This document shows positions 24,899 through 31,541 of a stretch of DNA of 47,085 nt, one piece after another (positions within the stretch are counted from its first letter, which is position 1; each line of letters opens with the position of its first letter). This DNA comes from a virus: the IMG/VR virus record IMGVR_UViG_3300022911_000006, positions 1 to 47,085 of that record. One strand, 5' to 3'. The position numbers and the translations under genes are program-made. The notes below the pieces were generated by a model. It did no database searches. It had not been told where the DNA came from and saw nothing but the letters and a program-made list of their open reading frames with translations.

Positions 24899-25182
24899 AC
24901 TGGTGCATTTTGATAGTCATATTCACCACGTGCTATTACCGAGTACCGGCGTTTGCGACCTGTGAACTTTAAAAGTTGTTTCCGCTTGTTCTTATAGGCA
25001 TCTTCAAGTATGGCTTTCTCTCTCGGATCCTCTGGATTAGCGCCATTCGGGCCAAGCCAGAGCCAGTCTTTGAGTGTGCCTTCATGCTTAGCTACGTGCA
25101 TAGTGAATACCCGTCCATCGTTGTACAGGTATAACACATCCACGCCTTCAGGCTGGAATACCAGCCATTGCATTTTGTTCAT
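24895..25182 (-). CDS. Hypothetical protein, first gene of a three-gene unit
   Basis: 95 residues, beta-rich N-terminal half (LVFQPEGVDVLYLYNDGRVFTMHV) and basic C-terminal half (YKNKRKQLLKFTGRKRRYSVIARGEYDYQ). Not recognised. The start is supported by the shared leader GTCACTCCTAAAAC 12-25 nt upstream. A long structured non-coding gap lies immediately 5' of it. Confidence 0.6.
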   Translation of the reverse strand: MNKMQWLVFQPEGVDVLYLYNDGRVFTMHVAKHEGTLKDWLWLGPNGANPEDPREKAILEDAYKNKRKQLLKFTGRKRRYSVIARGEYDYQNAPV

Positions 25183-25563
25183 GTGTGATAGTTTTAGGAG
25201 TGACCAGTACCGGTAGCGGGGATTGAATTACGGCTGTCCGAAGAGAGCCGCGTGTGAGAACTGCTTACTGGTGATCCTTTTGAGATCGTGTTCAGCTTGA
25301 AGTGACCTCGCCCTCGCACCGTCTTTAGGACCTATTCCACCTGCCGGTGGGGAGTGAACGTCGCACGTTAAGCACTACTGGCCATTACACCAGCGTATCC
25401 AGTGATGGTGTCAGCTTGGAGCCCCCTTCACTGAGAAGAATTGACTTTGATCCACGCCGTCCTTATCTAAGAGCATGTTCACTCGCGGCTTCCAGGTTTG
25501 TAGAGCAATCACTGCTTACGCACCATTTGCGCGGCTTGCGCTTTACCGGTACTGCTGCACATC
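25183..25563 (-). other. Structured non-coding gap (381 bp)
   Basis: No convincing gene on either strand. Local helices are frequent: CGGCT/AGCCG (near 25232), AACGT-CGC-ACGTT (25358-25370), ACACCA/TGGTGT, CAGTGA/TCACTG and GCGC-GGCTT-GCGC. The ends carry CAGTACCGGTA (25205-25215) and TACCGGTACTG (25544-25554), which can pair over 11 bp; however, each is itself near-palindromic, so that pairing is not strong proof of a closed RNA. Several such gaps occur in the early block. Confidence 0.45.
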
Positions 25564-26022
25564 CTATTTTTTGAGTTTAGCCTTGGGGGCCGGTTTCTTT
25601 GCAACCACAGGCTTCTTCGGCACCAGCTTCACTACGGGAACTGGTTTCTTAGGAGCCTCTACCTGCTTTGTCACTACGGGTTGTTTCACCGGGCGTGACA
25701 CCTGCTGTACCGGTTTAGGCGACTGAGTCGCGGTGGCCGGGGCCGGTGTCACTACCGGGATATCCGTTGCTATGAACGGACGCCCTGGCTTGTTGGTCAA
25801 CTGCAACAGCGAGTCCTGTGTTACCTGCAGCATCACCGGTACTTGACCAGTATTATCCTGCAGCATCAGTATGCTGTTATTGAAGACCTTCATCAACGAG
25901 CGAACATTCTTGATAGCACCCTTGCGAGATTCTATGGGTTTAGAGACAGAGATCGGAATGTGATTAATGGCAATGACTGCTATAAACAGTTTGCCACTGG
26001 GGGATTTGCTTAAATGTACCAT
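25564..26022 (-). CDS. Protein with Lys/Pro/Ala-rich tail, histone-like C-terminus
   Basis: 152 residues. The N-terminal part (residues 7-60: SPSGKLFIAVIAIN...SRKGAIKNVRSLMK) resembles the DUF1508/YegP fold in layout. From about residue 92 to the end it is a low-complexity Pro/Lys/Val/Ala region with repeated KKPV and KKPAPK units, as in histone H1 or AlgP tails. It probably binds DNA and may compact it or cover promoters. The leader GTCTCAAAACAC precedes the ATG. Confidence 0.65.
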   Translation of the reverse strand: MVHLSKSPSGKLFIAVIAINHIPISVSKPIESRKGAIKNVRSLMKVFNNSILMLQDNTGQVPVMLQVTQDSLLQLTNKPGRPFIATDIPVVTPAPATATQSPKPVQQVSRPVKQPVVTKQVEAPKKPVPVVKLVPKKPVVAKKPAPKAKLKK

Positions 26023-26085
26023 ATCTGTTAGTGTTTTGAGACACTAAGGTACGGGTACCGGTACCAGTCCACCAAATTATTCTAG

Positions 26086-26361
26086 TCAGTACCGTCTCCG
26101 TTCCAGTATGCTCTTGTGCTTTTTACCTTCCATCACTTCGATCTTAAGCACGCTATCATGTACCTGTGCACCGATAGTACCCTCGGTAATGAACTTCATG
26201 AACAGCTTACCGGGATCTGATTCATATAGCATGTCCTCGACCTTAGTAGCACCTTCTTTCGGGATACCATACTTGCGTTCAGGTGGTTCATCATCAAACC
26301 GACGTGCCCATTTCTTGAAGTACTTGAACTCCTCTGGATGTGTGATTGCATTAGAACTCAT
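26086..26361 (-). CDS. Hypothetical basic protein
   Basis: 91 residues from ATG 26361 (MSSNAITHPEEF); an upstream in-frame start would run deep into the preceding gene. Lys/Arg/Glu-rich, ending HKSILERRRY. No family recognised. It overlaps the end of the 228-residue gene by 11 nt. Confidence 0.58.
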   Translation of the reverse strand: MSSNAITHPEEFKYFKKWARRFDDEPPERKYGIPKEGATKVEDMLYESDPGKLFMKFITEGTIGAQVHDSVLKIEVMEGKKHKSILERRRY

Positions 26362-27037
26362 TGCGCCTCCTTTTCCGTTTAACAGGATCATCTTTCTCCT
26401 CCCAGGCAAGTTCCATTGGGCTCTTGACACCTGCTTTCTTCATCCGGTCGCGTATCTCACAATAGTGGGCGACCATGGTCAGGTACTTTGCATAAGTCTC
26501 GTCAGTACGATGCCCATCATCCTTCTGGAAACTACCAGACTGTGGGTTCTTATAGAATGGGTTGATGTGGAACTTGATCTCTGGCATCTCTGCTTCTCCC
26601 CACCCGTACATGAATGCGTTCAGCACCATATCACCGTACTTCTCAAAATGATCACCTGCCCATATTTCAAGCAGAGTAACATCACCCCATTCCCGGTGAT
26701 CAATAGTACCTACCTTCTTGCGATACTCCTTCAGATCAAAGTCAGTCCACCCTTCTACACCGTGGGAGTTAGCCTGGAATCCCTGGCCCATGAAGCATTT
26801 CTTGTTGTTGCGTGGATCAAATTCCTTGGGCTTATACTTACCTTCTTTAGGATACTTCCTGTATATCTCCAGTTCTTTCTTCAGAGCCGCTATCAGCGGC
26901 ACCTGCATTGCTTTAAGCAGTTTGGGTTGAATGAATGACGAGATCAGGCCACGTTTAGGAAGTACCTGTGCTATCTTCTCATCACGTGCTGCTTGTTCTT
27001 TTTTGTCACCCTTCGACCATTTCATTATCATACTCAT
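26351..27037 (-). CDS. Hypothetical 228-residue protein
   Basis: Soluble and basic at both ends. The central region (GTIDHREWGDVTLLEIWAGDHFEKYGDMVLNAFMYGWGEAEMPEIKFHINPFY) contains a conserved-looking D-H-R-E-W and several His/Asp residues, suggestive of an enzyme, but I cannot assign a family. It follows the zinc-finger gene by 3 bp and precedes a small basic protein with overlap. Confidence 0.58.
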   Translation of the reverse strand: MSMIMKWSKGDKKEQAARDEKIAQVLPKRGLISSFIQPKLLKAMQVPLIAALKKELEIYRKYPKEGKYKPKEFDPRNNKKCFMGQGFQANSHGVEGWTDFDLKEYRKKVGTIDHREWGDVTLLEIWAGDHFEKYGDMVLNAFMYGWGEAEMPEIKFHINPFYKNPQSGSFQKDDGHRTDETYAKYLTMVAHYCEIRDRMKKAGVKSPMELAWEEKDDPVKRKRRRNEF

Positions 27038-27040
27038 AGA

Positions 27041-27436
27041 TTATGCTTGTGCGTGTGGATAATTTACCTCGAGCCCGAAGTTCTTTGCATCACGGTAATC
27101 AAGAATGCAGAACCGTTTCTCCAGTATCTCTGCTACCTGGTCAGGTGGACTGATCTTGCGAATGAAGTCTTCAGATACACCCAGTATCGTACCGCAGCGG
27201 TATATCTCTCCGAGTGTGGAGCCTGACTTGTCACGGTCTGCGATGATCATTGCTACAGCACCCATATCAAATATCTTCTGGCACTCCTCGCAAGGGTCGC
27301 CGTATCCTGTGCTCTTGCCATGCACCTCACTGAGGTCACCCATACGCTTGTGGATAAGTATCGACTCATTCACATCTTTCCCACATATAGGACAAGATTC
27401 ATGCACCATAGCCACGTATTGTTTCTCCTTACCCAT
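27041..27436 (-). CDS. Zinc-ribbon-like protein
   Basis: 131 residues. CPIC at 15-18 and CEEC at 49-52 form a plausible four-Cys zinc site. The rest is an alpha/beta domain (AVAMIIADRDKSG, EIYRCGTILGVSEDFIRKI). The stretch after the second CxxC resembles phage proteins with an N-terminal treble-clef, but no name is certain. It overlaps the upstream gene by 8 nt. Confidence 0.62.
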   Translation of the reverse strand: MGKEKQYVAMVHESCPICGKDVNESILIHKRMGDLSEVHGKSTGYGDPCEECQKIFDMGAVAMIIADRDKSGSTLGEIYRCGTILGVSEDFIRKISPPDQVAEILEKRFCILDYRDAKNFGLEVNYPHAQA

Positions 27437-27734
27437 TGGTGACCTCCTTCTGTACCGGAAGGTCGATGAGCTTCCAGGATTTAGCGGTATTCTGTGGCAT
27501 TACCCACGTAAGTGTCTCACCATTACGGGCACGCTCAGCATACTCGGATTGTTTCTCCTTGTTCTGTTCCATGAATGTGCACGGACCCAGTTCCATGTCG
27601 CTATACAGGACATATCTCAGGCCCTTGCCTGACTTACCTACTTTTACCGGCTTGTTGTCAATGGTGACGAACATAGAGCCATCGTGGATCGCCTGGTGTA
27701 TTCTTCTCCACGTCTCTTTTACTGGCTTCAACAT
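27429..27734 (-). CDS. Hypothetical protein
   Basis: 101 residues from ATG 27734 (MLKPVKETWRRIHQAI), 16 bp after the preceding stop; in-frame codons further upstream overlap that gene and are rejected. The sequence has a beta hairpin (SMFVTIDNKPVKVGKSGKGLRYVLYSD) and a Cys near the middle. Unknown function; co-transcribed with the zinc-ribbon gene. Confidence 0.58.
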   Translation of the reverse strand: MLKPVKETWRRIHQAIHDGSMFVTIDNKPVKVGKSGKGLRYVLYSDMELGPCTFMEQNKEKQSEYAERARNGETLTWVMPQNTAKSWKLIDLPVQKEVTNG

Positions 27735-27750
27735 TATCTGTCGTTTTGAT

Positions 27751-28053
27751 TTAGCCGAGCTCCTCATCAGGTATGAGAGGCTCGAGTTGTTTTGCATATT
27801 TCGGCAACCTGACTGACAATTCATCTCTATCACGTGGTGTGAGACCATTGCCATGCCGAAGATCTTCAGCTATTACGCTCAATATAGCTGCATCTGCTGA
27901 ATTGAATCCTTGTTCGTTCTGGTAAACACTCGTCTCCATTTGTTGCTCATCCGGGGTCTGCTTCCGGTACAGGAGTTCGAGGCATTTCACCTGGAAGTCC
28001 ATATCATGGGATAGCATGACCTGTAGCAGCAGTATCTTGGTATGTAGTTTCAT
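27751..28053 (-). CDS. Hypothetical protein
   Basis: 100 residues. A helical, Met/Leu-rich N-terminus (MKLHTKILLLQVMLSHDMDFQVKCLELLY) is followed by a Gln/Glu/Asp-rich acidic C-terminus. No membrane helix is certain. It is the first gene of a four-to-five gene run (28053 to 26086) and follows a 734 bp non-coding gap. Confidence 0.57.
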   Translation of the reverse strand: MKLHTKILLLQVMLSHDMDFQVKCLELLYRKQTPDEQQMETSVYQNEQGFNSADAAILSVIAEDLRHGNGLTPRDRDELSVRLPKYAKQLEPLIPDEELG

Positions 28054-28787
28054 ACACTGTTAGTTTGCTCTCGTCACCGGTACCAGCCTTGCTTACTCTT
28101 GCGGGAGTTTCCGCTCAGCATGGTACCGGCATCAGAGAGCCGTTGGGTATCTCACCGGGTCACTGACCACTTTATAGTCGATATGGGTCGCACGCTTACG
28201 CGGTCTATAAGGTATCAGACCTGTCCGGTAGATACTTGCCCCCTCGCACGGAGTTGAACCGCACCAGATCCTAACGATATCCCCTCAAGTCCTGTGTATA
28301 TAACGCTGTGGTAGCTATCTCCACCCCGTTACCATGCCACATTTCCTAAAGGCTCTCATCTCTGCAAAGAGACGCAGCTCCCTGGTTCTTTTAGCTTTTT
28401 GACAGACTCGTCTGAAGCGCCCCGGCCAGGATATACTTTGTCCGGGTCTCTTGCTGCTGTTGGACTGCGAGCAGTTCTTCCAATGGTTAGATGGTATTGC
28501 TACCGGCCCCATTGGTGGGATACCCACAGACAAGCCAACACTCCGTGGTTTCAGGGATACCACGATATCCATACGGTTTCTCCTACCGCAAACTTGATAT
28601 AGGCCCTCACCCGTCTCCCTGGTCTAGTAGGCTTCCCACGACTAATAGCAACCTACGTCAGTGGTATATCAGCACCGTGCACACGCCCAGCGCACTCGGG
28701 AGCCAATGTTTGGTAAAGCCTTTGGCAAGTGCTCTGTCCCGGTCTTCATCCATGGACTCTGGTCGATAAAGCGTTGGCCCCGGAGAG
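28054..28787. other. Large non-coding, helix-rich gap (734 bp)
   Basis: The longest gene-free stretch in the early block, between ligase and a hypothetical gene. Open frames here are short and of odd composition. Helices include ACTTTATAG/CTATAAGGT (28170-28213), CCAATGG/CCATTGG (28479-28515), GTGGG-ATA-CCCAC (28516-28528), CGTGGT/ACCACG (28542-28563) and CTGCT/AGCAG (28452-28472). A T-arm-like segment (GGTTCAACTCC on the minus strand, near 28251) lacks the rest of a tRNA. It may encode one or more RNAs; the strand is undecided. Confidence 0.45.
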
Positions 28788-30074
28788 CTACTTGCTATCA
28801 ACATCTTTAAGCAATTTGAATGCCTTACCTGTTGGCAGGTTCGGTATACCATACTTGCTGTATCCGAAATGTTTCACTGTCAATGAGCGACCTTCAAGAT
28901 CATCACGCTGGTAGAGCTTTTCTTTCATCTCCAGTGTCCCCTGCATCTTGGCACGAAATTCCTCAAGCTGTCCATTCACATCTACCCAGCACACTGCTAC
29001 GAGATCTTCTACACCACGCTGACCGAACTCAAAGTTCTTAAATGCGAATTCCGAGTCATCGAACATCTTCACCTTTGTCCAGTAGCTGCTACGCTGACCA
29101 GGCTGGTAGGTACCGGCAGGATCTTTCAGCATCGCGCCTTCGAAGCCCTTCTCTACCCAGTCATTATGCAGCTTCTCTACATCATCATCATTGTTCACAC
29201 CATACTGCACTGTGAAGCATATCTCTGGCTCATTGATATCAGCTACCAGTGACAGCATCTCATAGCTTCTCTCCTGTTGATTACCATTCTTTGATGGTAC
29301 ATCATAGCACCAGAACTGTAGCTTAGGCGTATTGTCATTGGGCTTTTTCACTGCTTCATTGATCTCTTCAAGAAGTAGACCATGAAGATATATCTCTCCA
29401 TCCAGTATTACCTTGCCGGTCTTGAGGAATGCACCTTTGGCAATGCCACGCTTGAGTGCTGCTACGATATGCTGCAATGTGTCATACGGTTTACCACTGC
29501 GTGACAGGATATTGATATCCAGTCCATCGATGATGATGGTACTACGCACACCATCGAGCTTAGGCTCTGCGAACTTTGGGTACTTGTTCTTCTTATCACC
29601 TTTCTTCCATCCCTTGGTAGGTGCCAGCATTGGCTTGAGATTCAGATTGGCATCGGTGTTGAACTGTGGTAGCTGTACCTGCAGCATTTCAGCCAGTGAC
29701 AGGTCTTGCCCGTCCTTGCTTACATAGTCTGCATATTCCATGATACCCAGGTCAACCAGGCTCTTGTAGCCCTCATCTCTTTTCCTTGCCCAGTCACTGG
29801 CCATCTGCATCAGTGCCTGCATACGTGGCGTAGTCTCATTACTCTTCCCGATATTCTTACCGGTACTGATAACCTCACGGTGTATGATGGGCTTCTTAGT
29901 ACCCAGCTTACCGGACTGCTTGATGATCGTTGTGTCATCTACCTGTATCTGCCAGTACTGGATATCACCAGTCTTAGCTCGTTTGTACAGGCAGGGTTGC
30001 TTTTGAATTTCTGTTTGCACGATTGATACTCCCTTTGCTTTTATAACGTGTATGTCTCTCTGCCTGGAAGACAA
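28788..30074 (-). CDS. ATP-dependent DNA ligase with WGR-like N-terminus
   Basis: 428 residues. Motif I EPKLDGVR with nucleotidyl Lys172, motif Ia/III-like SRSGKPY and LDGEIY (224-229), motif IV EGAMLKDP and motif V WTKVKMF identify an ATP-type ligase; an OB domain follows. Residues about 29-103 (YWQIQVDD...RMQALMQMASDWARKRDEGY) resemble a WGR domain, which binds DNA ends in PARPs. It seals nicks after FEN and PolA. The start is uncertain: an internal GTG (about residue 20) has GGGAG 9 nt upstream and would avoid the 101 nt overlap with the upstream gene. Confidence 0.9.
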   Translation of the reverse strand: MSSRQRDIHVIKAKGVSIVQTEIQKQPCLYKRAKTGDIQYWQIQVDDTTIIKQSGKLGTKKPIIHREVISTGKNIGKSNETTPRMQALMQMASDWARKRDEGYKSLVDLGIMEYADYVSKDGQDLSLAEMLQVQLPQFNTDANLNLKPMLAPTKGWKKGDKKNKYPKFAEPKLDGVRSTIIIDGLDINILSRSGKPYDTLQHIVAALKRGIAKGAFLKTGKVILDGEIYLHGLLLEEINEAVKKPNDNTPKLQFWCYDVPSKNGNQQERSYEMLSLVADINEPEICFTVQYGVNNDDDVEKLHNDWVEKGFEGAMLKDPAGTYQPGQRSSYWTKVKMFDDSEFAFKNFEFGQRGVEDLVAVCWVDVNGQLEEFRAKMQGTLEMKEKLYQRDDLEGRSLTVKHFGYSKYGIPNLPTGKAFKLLKDVDSK

Positions 30075-30237
30075 TTTGAAATGGCAGACTTACCCCTGGG
30101 TGAGTGGAATTCCACTCCCTGTGGAACCGGACAGCCTTAAGCTCATCCATTCCTGTGATGAACACGGTCTTCTGCTTACCACTATAGGTAGCAGTACCAC
30201 CATGTTTCTTTACAAGATCCATTAGCTCTTCTCTCAT
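29974..30237 (-). CDS. Small basic protein upstream of ligase
   Basis: 87 residues from ATG 30237 (MREELMDLVKKHGG). Helical start, central beta region (TYSGKQKTVFITGMDELKAVRFHREW), and a basic Asn/Arg/Lys tail. Unknown; possibly nucleic-acid-binding. Its 3' 101 nt overlap the annotated ligase start in another frame, which is why the ligase may really begin at the internal GTG. Confidence 0.5.
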   Translation of the reverse strand: MREELMDLVKKHGGTATYSGKQKTVFITGMDELKAVRFHREWNSTHPGVSLPFQIVFQAERHTRYKSKGSINRANRNSKATLPVQTS

Positions 30238-30254
30238 ATACTGATTGTTGATTT

Positions 30255-30284
30255 GAAACAAAAGCCCCGCATTGCTGCAGGGCT
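30255..30284 (-). terminator. Intrinsic terminator after the Acb2-like gene
   Basis: AGCCC/GGGCT with an inner GC/GC. On the minus strand the hairpin is followed by TTTTGTTTC. It lies 28 bp after the stop of the gene ending at 30312 and just before the small basic gene. Confidence 0.7.
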
Positions 30285-30311
30285 GGTTCTTAACCGTCCC
30301 ATCGAAATTTC

Positions 30312-30572
30312 TTACTCGTGTGCCCAGGTGATCGCTTTAACAGCATTCATCTGTGCATCCTCGGCATGGCTGATGGCCTTAGCGAAGTATCGCTTGGCAC
30401 CGCCACTCGTGGCAGCATCACGGGCTGCATTCATCTCATCGATGATCACTGCGAACTTACCCTTGATACTGTCTACTACAGGGTCTTTTGACGGGTTGAA
30501 ACTGACGCCTGCTGCCTTCTCACCAAAAGTGAGGGATTTCTGTTCTTGTGTCTGGTTAGTGTTGGGGTCCAT
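30312..30572 (-). CDS. Acb2-like small helical protein, candidate anti-CBASS sponge
   Basis: 86 residues. The layout FGEKAAGVSFNPSKDPVVDSIK (16-37), a helix, then a second helix ending AEDAQMNAVKAITW (70-83) fits a widespread phage family that I associate with the Acb2/Tad1 hairpin group. Acb2 proteins form hexamers of helical hairpins that sequester cyclic di- and trinucleotides made by CBASS and related signalling, protecting the phage. The family call is from memory of the motif pattern and needs a profile search. It lies in the accessory cluster with the UCA tRNA and is followed by a terminator. Confidence 0.6.
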   Translation of the reverse strand: MDPNTNQTQEQKSLTFGEKAAGVSFNPSKDPVVDSIKGKFAVIIDEMNAARDAATSGGAKRYFAKAISHAEDAQMNAVKAITWAHE

Positions 30573-30574
30573 GT

Positions 30575-30823
30575 TTATGTGCGTTTGTTATCGCCTTGAT
30601 TACCGTACCAGTACTGGCGTTCTATTCCAGCCATCCACTTTTGCTGGAACTCGTACTCTTTGGCGCTCATCCACACATGTCCATCACCCACTGGTATATG
30701 CTTGTATGTAGCTACCAGTGTCTCTTTGGGAGCTGGTGCTATGGATATCTTCTCCAGTACCGGCGAGATTGTCACTGCCGCTACTGCGCCAAAGATATTA
30801 CGGAAGAATGCTTTCCTGTCCAT
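30575..30823 (-). CDS. Small protein with Tat-like or membrane N-terminus
   Basis: 82 residues. It begins MDRKAFFRNIFGAVAAVTISP, a basic start followed by a short hydrophobic stretch that could be a signal or membrane anchor (RKAFFRN is reminiscent of a Tat signal but lacks RR). The C-terminal part is aromatic (WMSAKEYEFQQKWMAGIERQYWYGNQG). Unknown function, possibly envelope-associated. A TATATTCG box ends 5 bp before its ATG. Confidence 0.6.
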   Translation of the reverse strand: MDRKAFFRNIFGAVAAVTISPVLEKISIAPAPKETLVATYKHIPVGDGHVWMSAKEYEFQQKWMAGIERQYWYGNQGDNKRT

Positions 30824-30827
30824 ACTG

Positions 30828-30835
30828 CGAATATA
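30828..30835 (-). promoter_or_regulatory. Variant -7 box TATATTCG between tRNA and gene start
   Basis: The minus strand reads TATATTCGCAGT-ATG. It is identical to the box at 9881-9888. No TTG is evident at 19-21 bp, and that position lies inside the tRNA. A transcript from it would be nearly leaderless; alternatively it is simply the tRNA 3' trailer. Confidence 0.35.
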
Positions 30836-30837
30836 AG

Positions 30838-30910
30838 AACGCTGGACGAGAATCGAACTCGCGACCAGTAGATTTGAAGTCTATCGCTCTACCAACTGAG
30901 CTACCAGCGT
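30838..30910 (-). tRNA. Opal suppressor-type tRNA, anticodon UCA
   Basis: 73 nt with all canonical arms. Acceptor ACGCTGG/CCAGCGT; D stem GCTC/GAGC with loop AGTTGGTA; anticodon arm ATAGA-CTTCAAA-TCTAC with TCA at 34-36 (plus-strand 30875-30877), U33, A37, A38; T-arm GCGAG-TTCGATT-CTCGT; discriminator U73; CCA not encoded. The short variable loop (5 nt) excludes tRNA-Sec. It should read UGA and perhaps UGG. The amino acid is not evident: A1-U72 recalls Trp, U73 recalls Gly or Cys. Pair 27-43 is mismatched (A-C). It lies next to a Pth2-like gene. Confidence 0.88.
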
Positions 30911-30916
30911 ATCCTG

Positions 30917-31219
30917 TTATGGATTCCATAACGGTATATCATCAAAAAGATCGCCATCGTGTAACACGGCACCGGCTACTACACGGTTCTTAAGATCCGG
31001 TTCCTTGAATATCTGCCATGAGTCTGTCCTGGATGCGGCCCACCGAATACGTCGAAACAGTTCTGCCTCATCCGGTACTGCAAGACACTTGAATGTTATA
31101 CGTGACCAATCTACCTTGGGCATAGCCATACCCATGACTGCTGCAATGTGAGCCATCTGTACTGCTTGTACAGCTACACTCACATCAGTCCTAACTAAGA
31201 GGTACAGTCTTTGGGCCAT
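30917..31219 (-). CDS. Pth2-like peptidyl-tRNA hydrolase family protein
   Basis: 100 residues. RLYLLVRTDVSVAVQAVQMAHIAAV (4-28) matches the Pth2 start (VxRxDLxMxxGKxAAQxxHA), and the remainder (ITFKCLAVPDEAELFRRI...KNRVVAGAVLHDGDLFDDIP) follows the Pth2 beta-alpha order. The GK of the canonical active-site loop is replaced, so activity is uncertain. Pth2 frees tRNA from stalled peptidyl-tRNA. The stop is 7 bp before the UCA tRNA 5' end, suggesting co-expression. It may recycle tRNAs during UGA readthrough or counter host tRNA-targeting; both are inference. Confidence 0.68.
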   Translation of the reverse strand: MAQRLYLLVRTDVSVAVQAVQMAHIAAVMGMAMPKVDWSRITFKCLAVPDEAELFRRIRWAASRTDSWQIFKEPDLKNRVVAGAVLHDGDLFDDIPLWNP

Positions 31220-31541
31220 ACTGTGCCATTAGTTTATCGATGTACTTCATGCTGATACCTTCCATGCTTACCTTGGGATTCTTCTTATAGCCACCGTACT
31301 GGGTGCGTGTCATTGCATAGGCTAAGTGAAGATGCCTGAGTTCATGACGGTTCAGGCGTTTACTGGTTTGCTTCATACCCACATTAGCTATCGAGCCATG
31401 TGGCCTATGGAGCTGCAGGTTCAGTTCCTTCTGGTCTGCTGCCAGTTTCTTGATCTGATTGCGGAAATTCTCTTTTGAGCTTTTGTATGCTTTCTGTGCT
31501 GCGAGCATCTCTGGCGAGAGCTGCGATGTTTGGTGTTCCAT
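31191..31541 (-). CDS. Basic His-rich hypothetical protein
   Basis: 116 residues from ATG 31541 (MEHQTSQL). It contains a Lys/Gln-rich coiled segment (AQKAYKSSKENFRNQIKKLAADQKELNLQ) and a His/Arg cluster (RLNRHELRHLHLAYAMTRTQYGGYKKNPK) that resembles nucleic-acid-binding phage proteins. It overlaps the Pth2-like start by 29 nt, and a different reading frame (31405-31641) overlaps its first 137 nt. Confidence 0.6.
   Translation of the reverse strand: MEHQTSQLSPEMLAAQKAYKSSKENFRNQIKKLAADQKELNLQLHRPHGSIANVGMKQTSKRLNRHELRHLHLAYAMTRTQYGGYKKNPKVSMEGISMKYIDKLMAQYGPKTVPLS

Noticed and set aside
25205-25554. 11 bp closing helix of the 350-nt gap as proof of a closed RNA
   Set aside because: Both arms are copies of the abundant near-palindrome CAGTACCGGTA, which will always pair with each other; only the local hairpins are kept as evidence.
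28240-28275. Possible tRNA from a T-arm-like TGCGG-TTCAACT-CCGTG
   Set aside because: No matching 5' acceptor, D-arm or anticodon arm at tRNA distance on either strand.
28315-28572. Open frame of 85 codons on the minus strand in the large non-coding gap
   Set aside because: Composition is unnatural (many Arg/Ser/Pro), there is no leader element, and it overlaps multiple RNA helices. Treated as non-coding.
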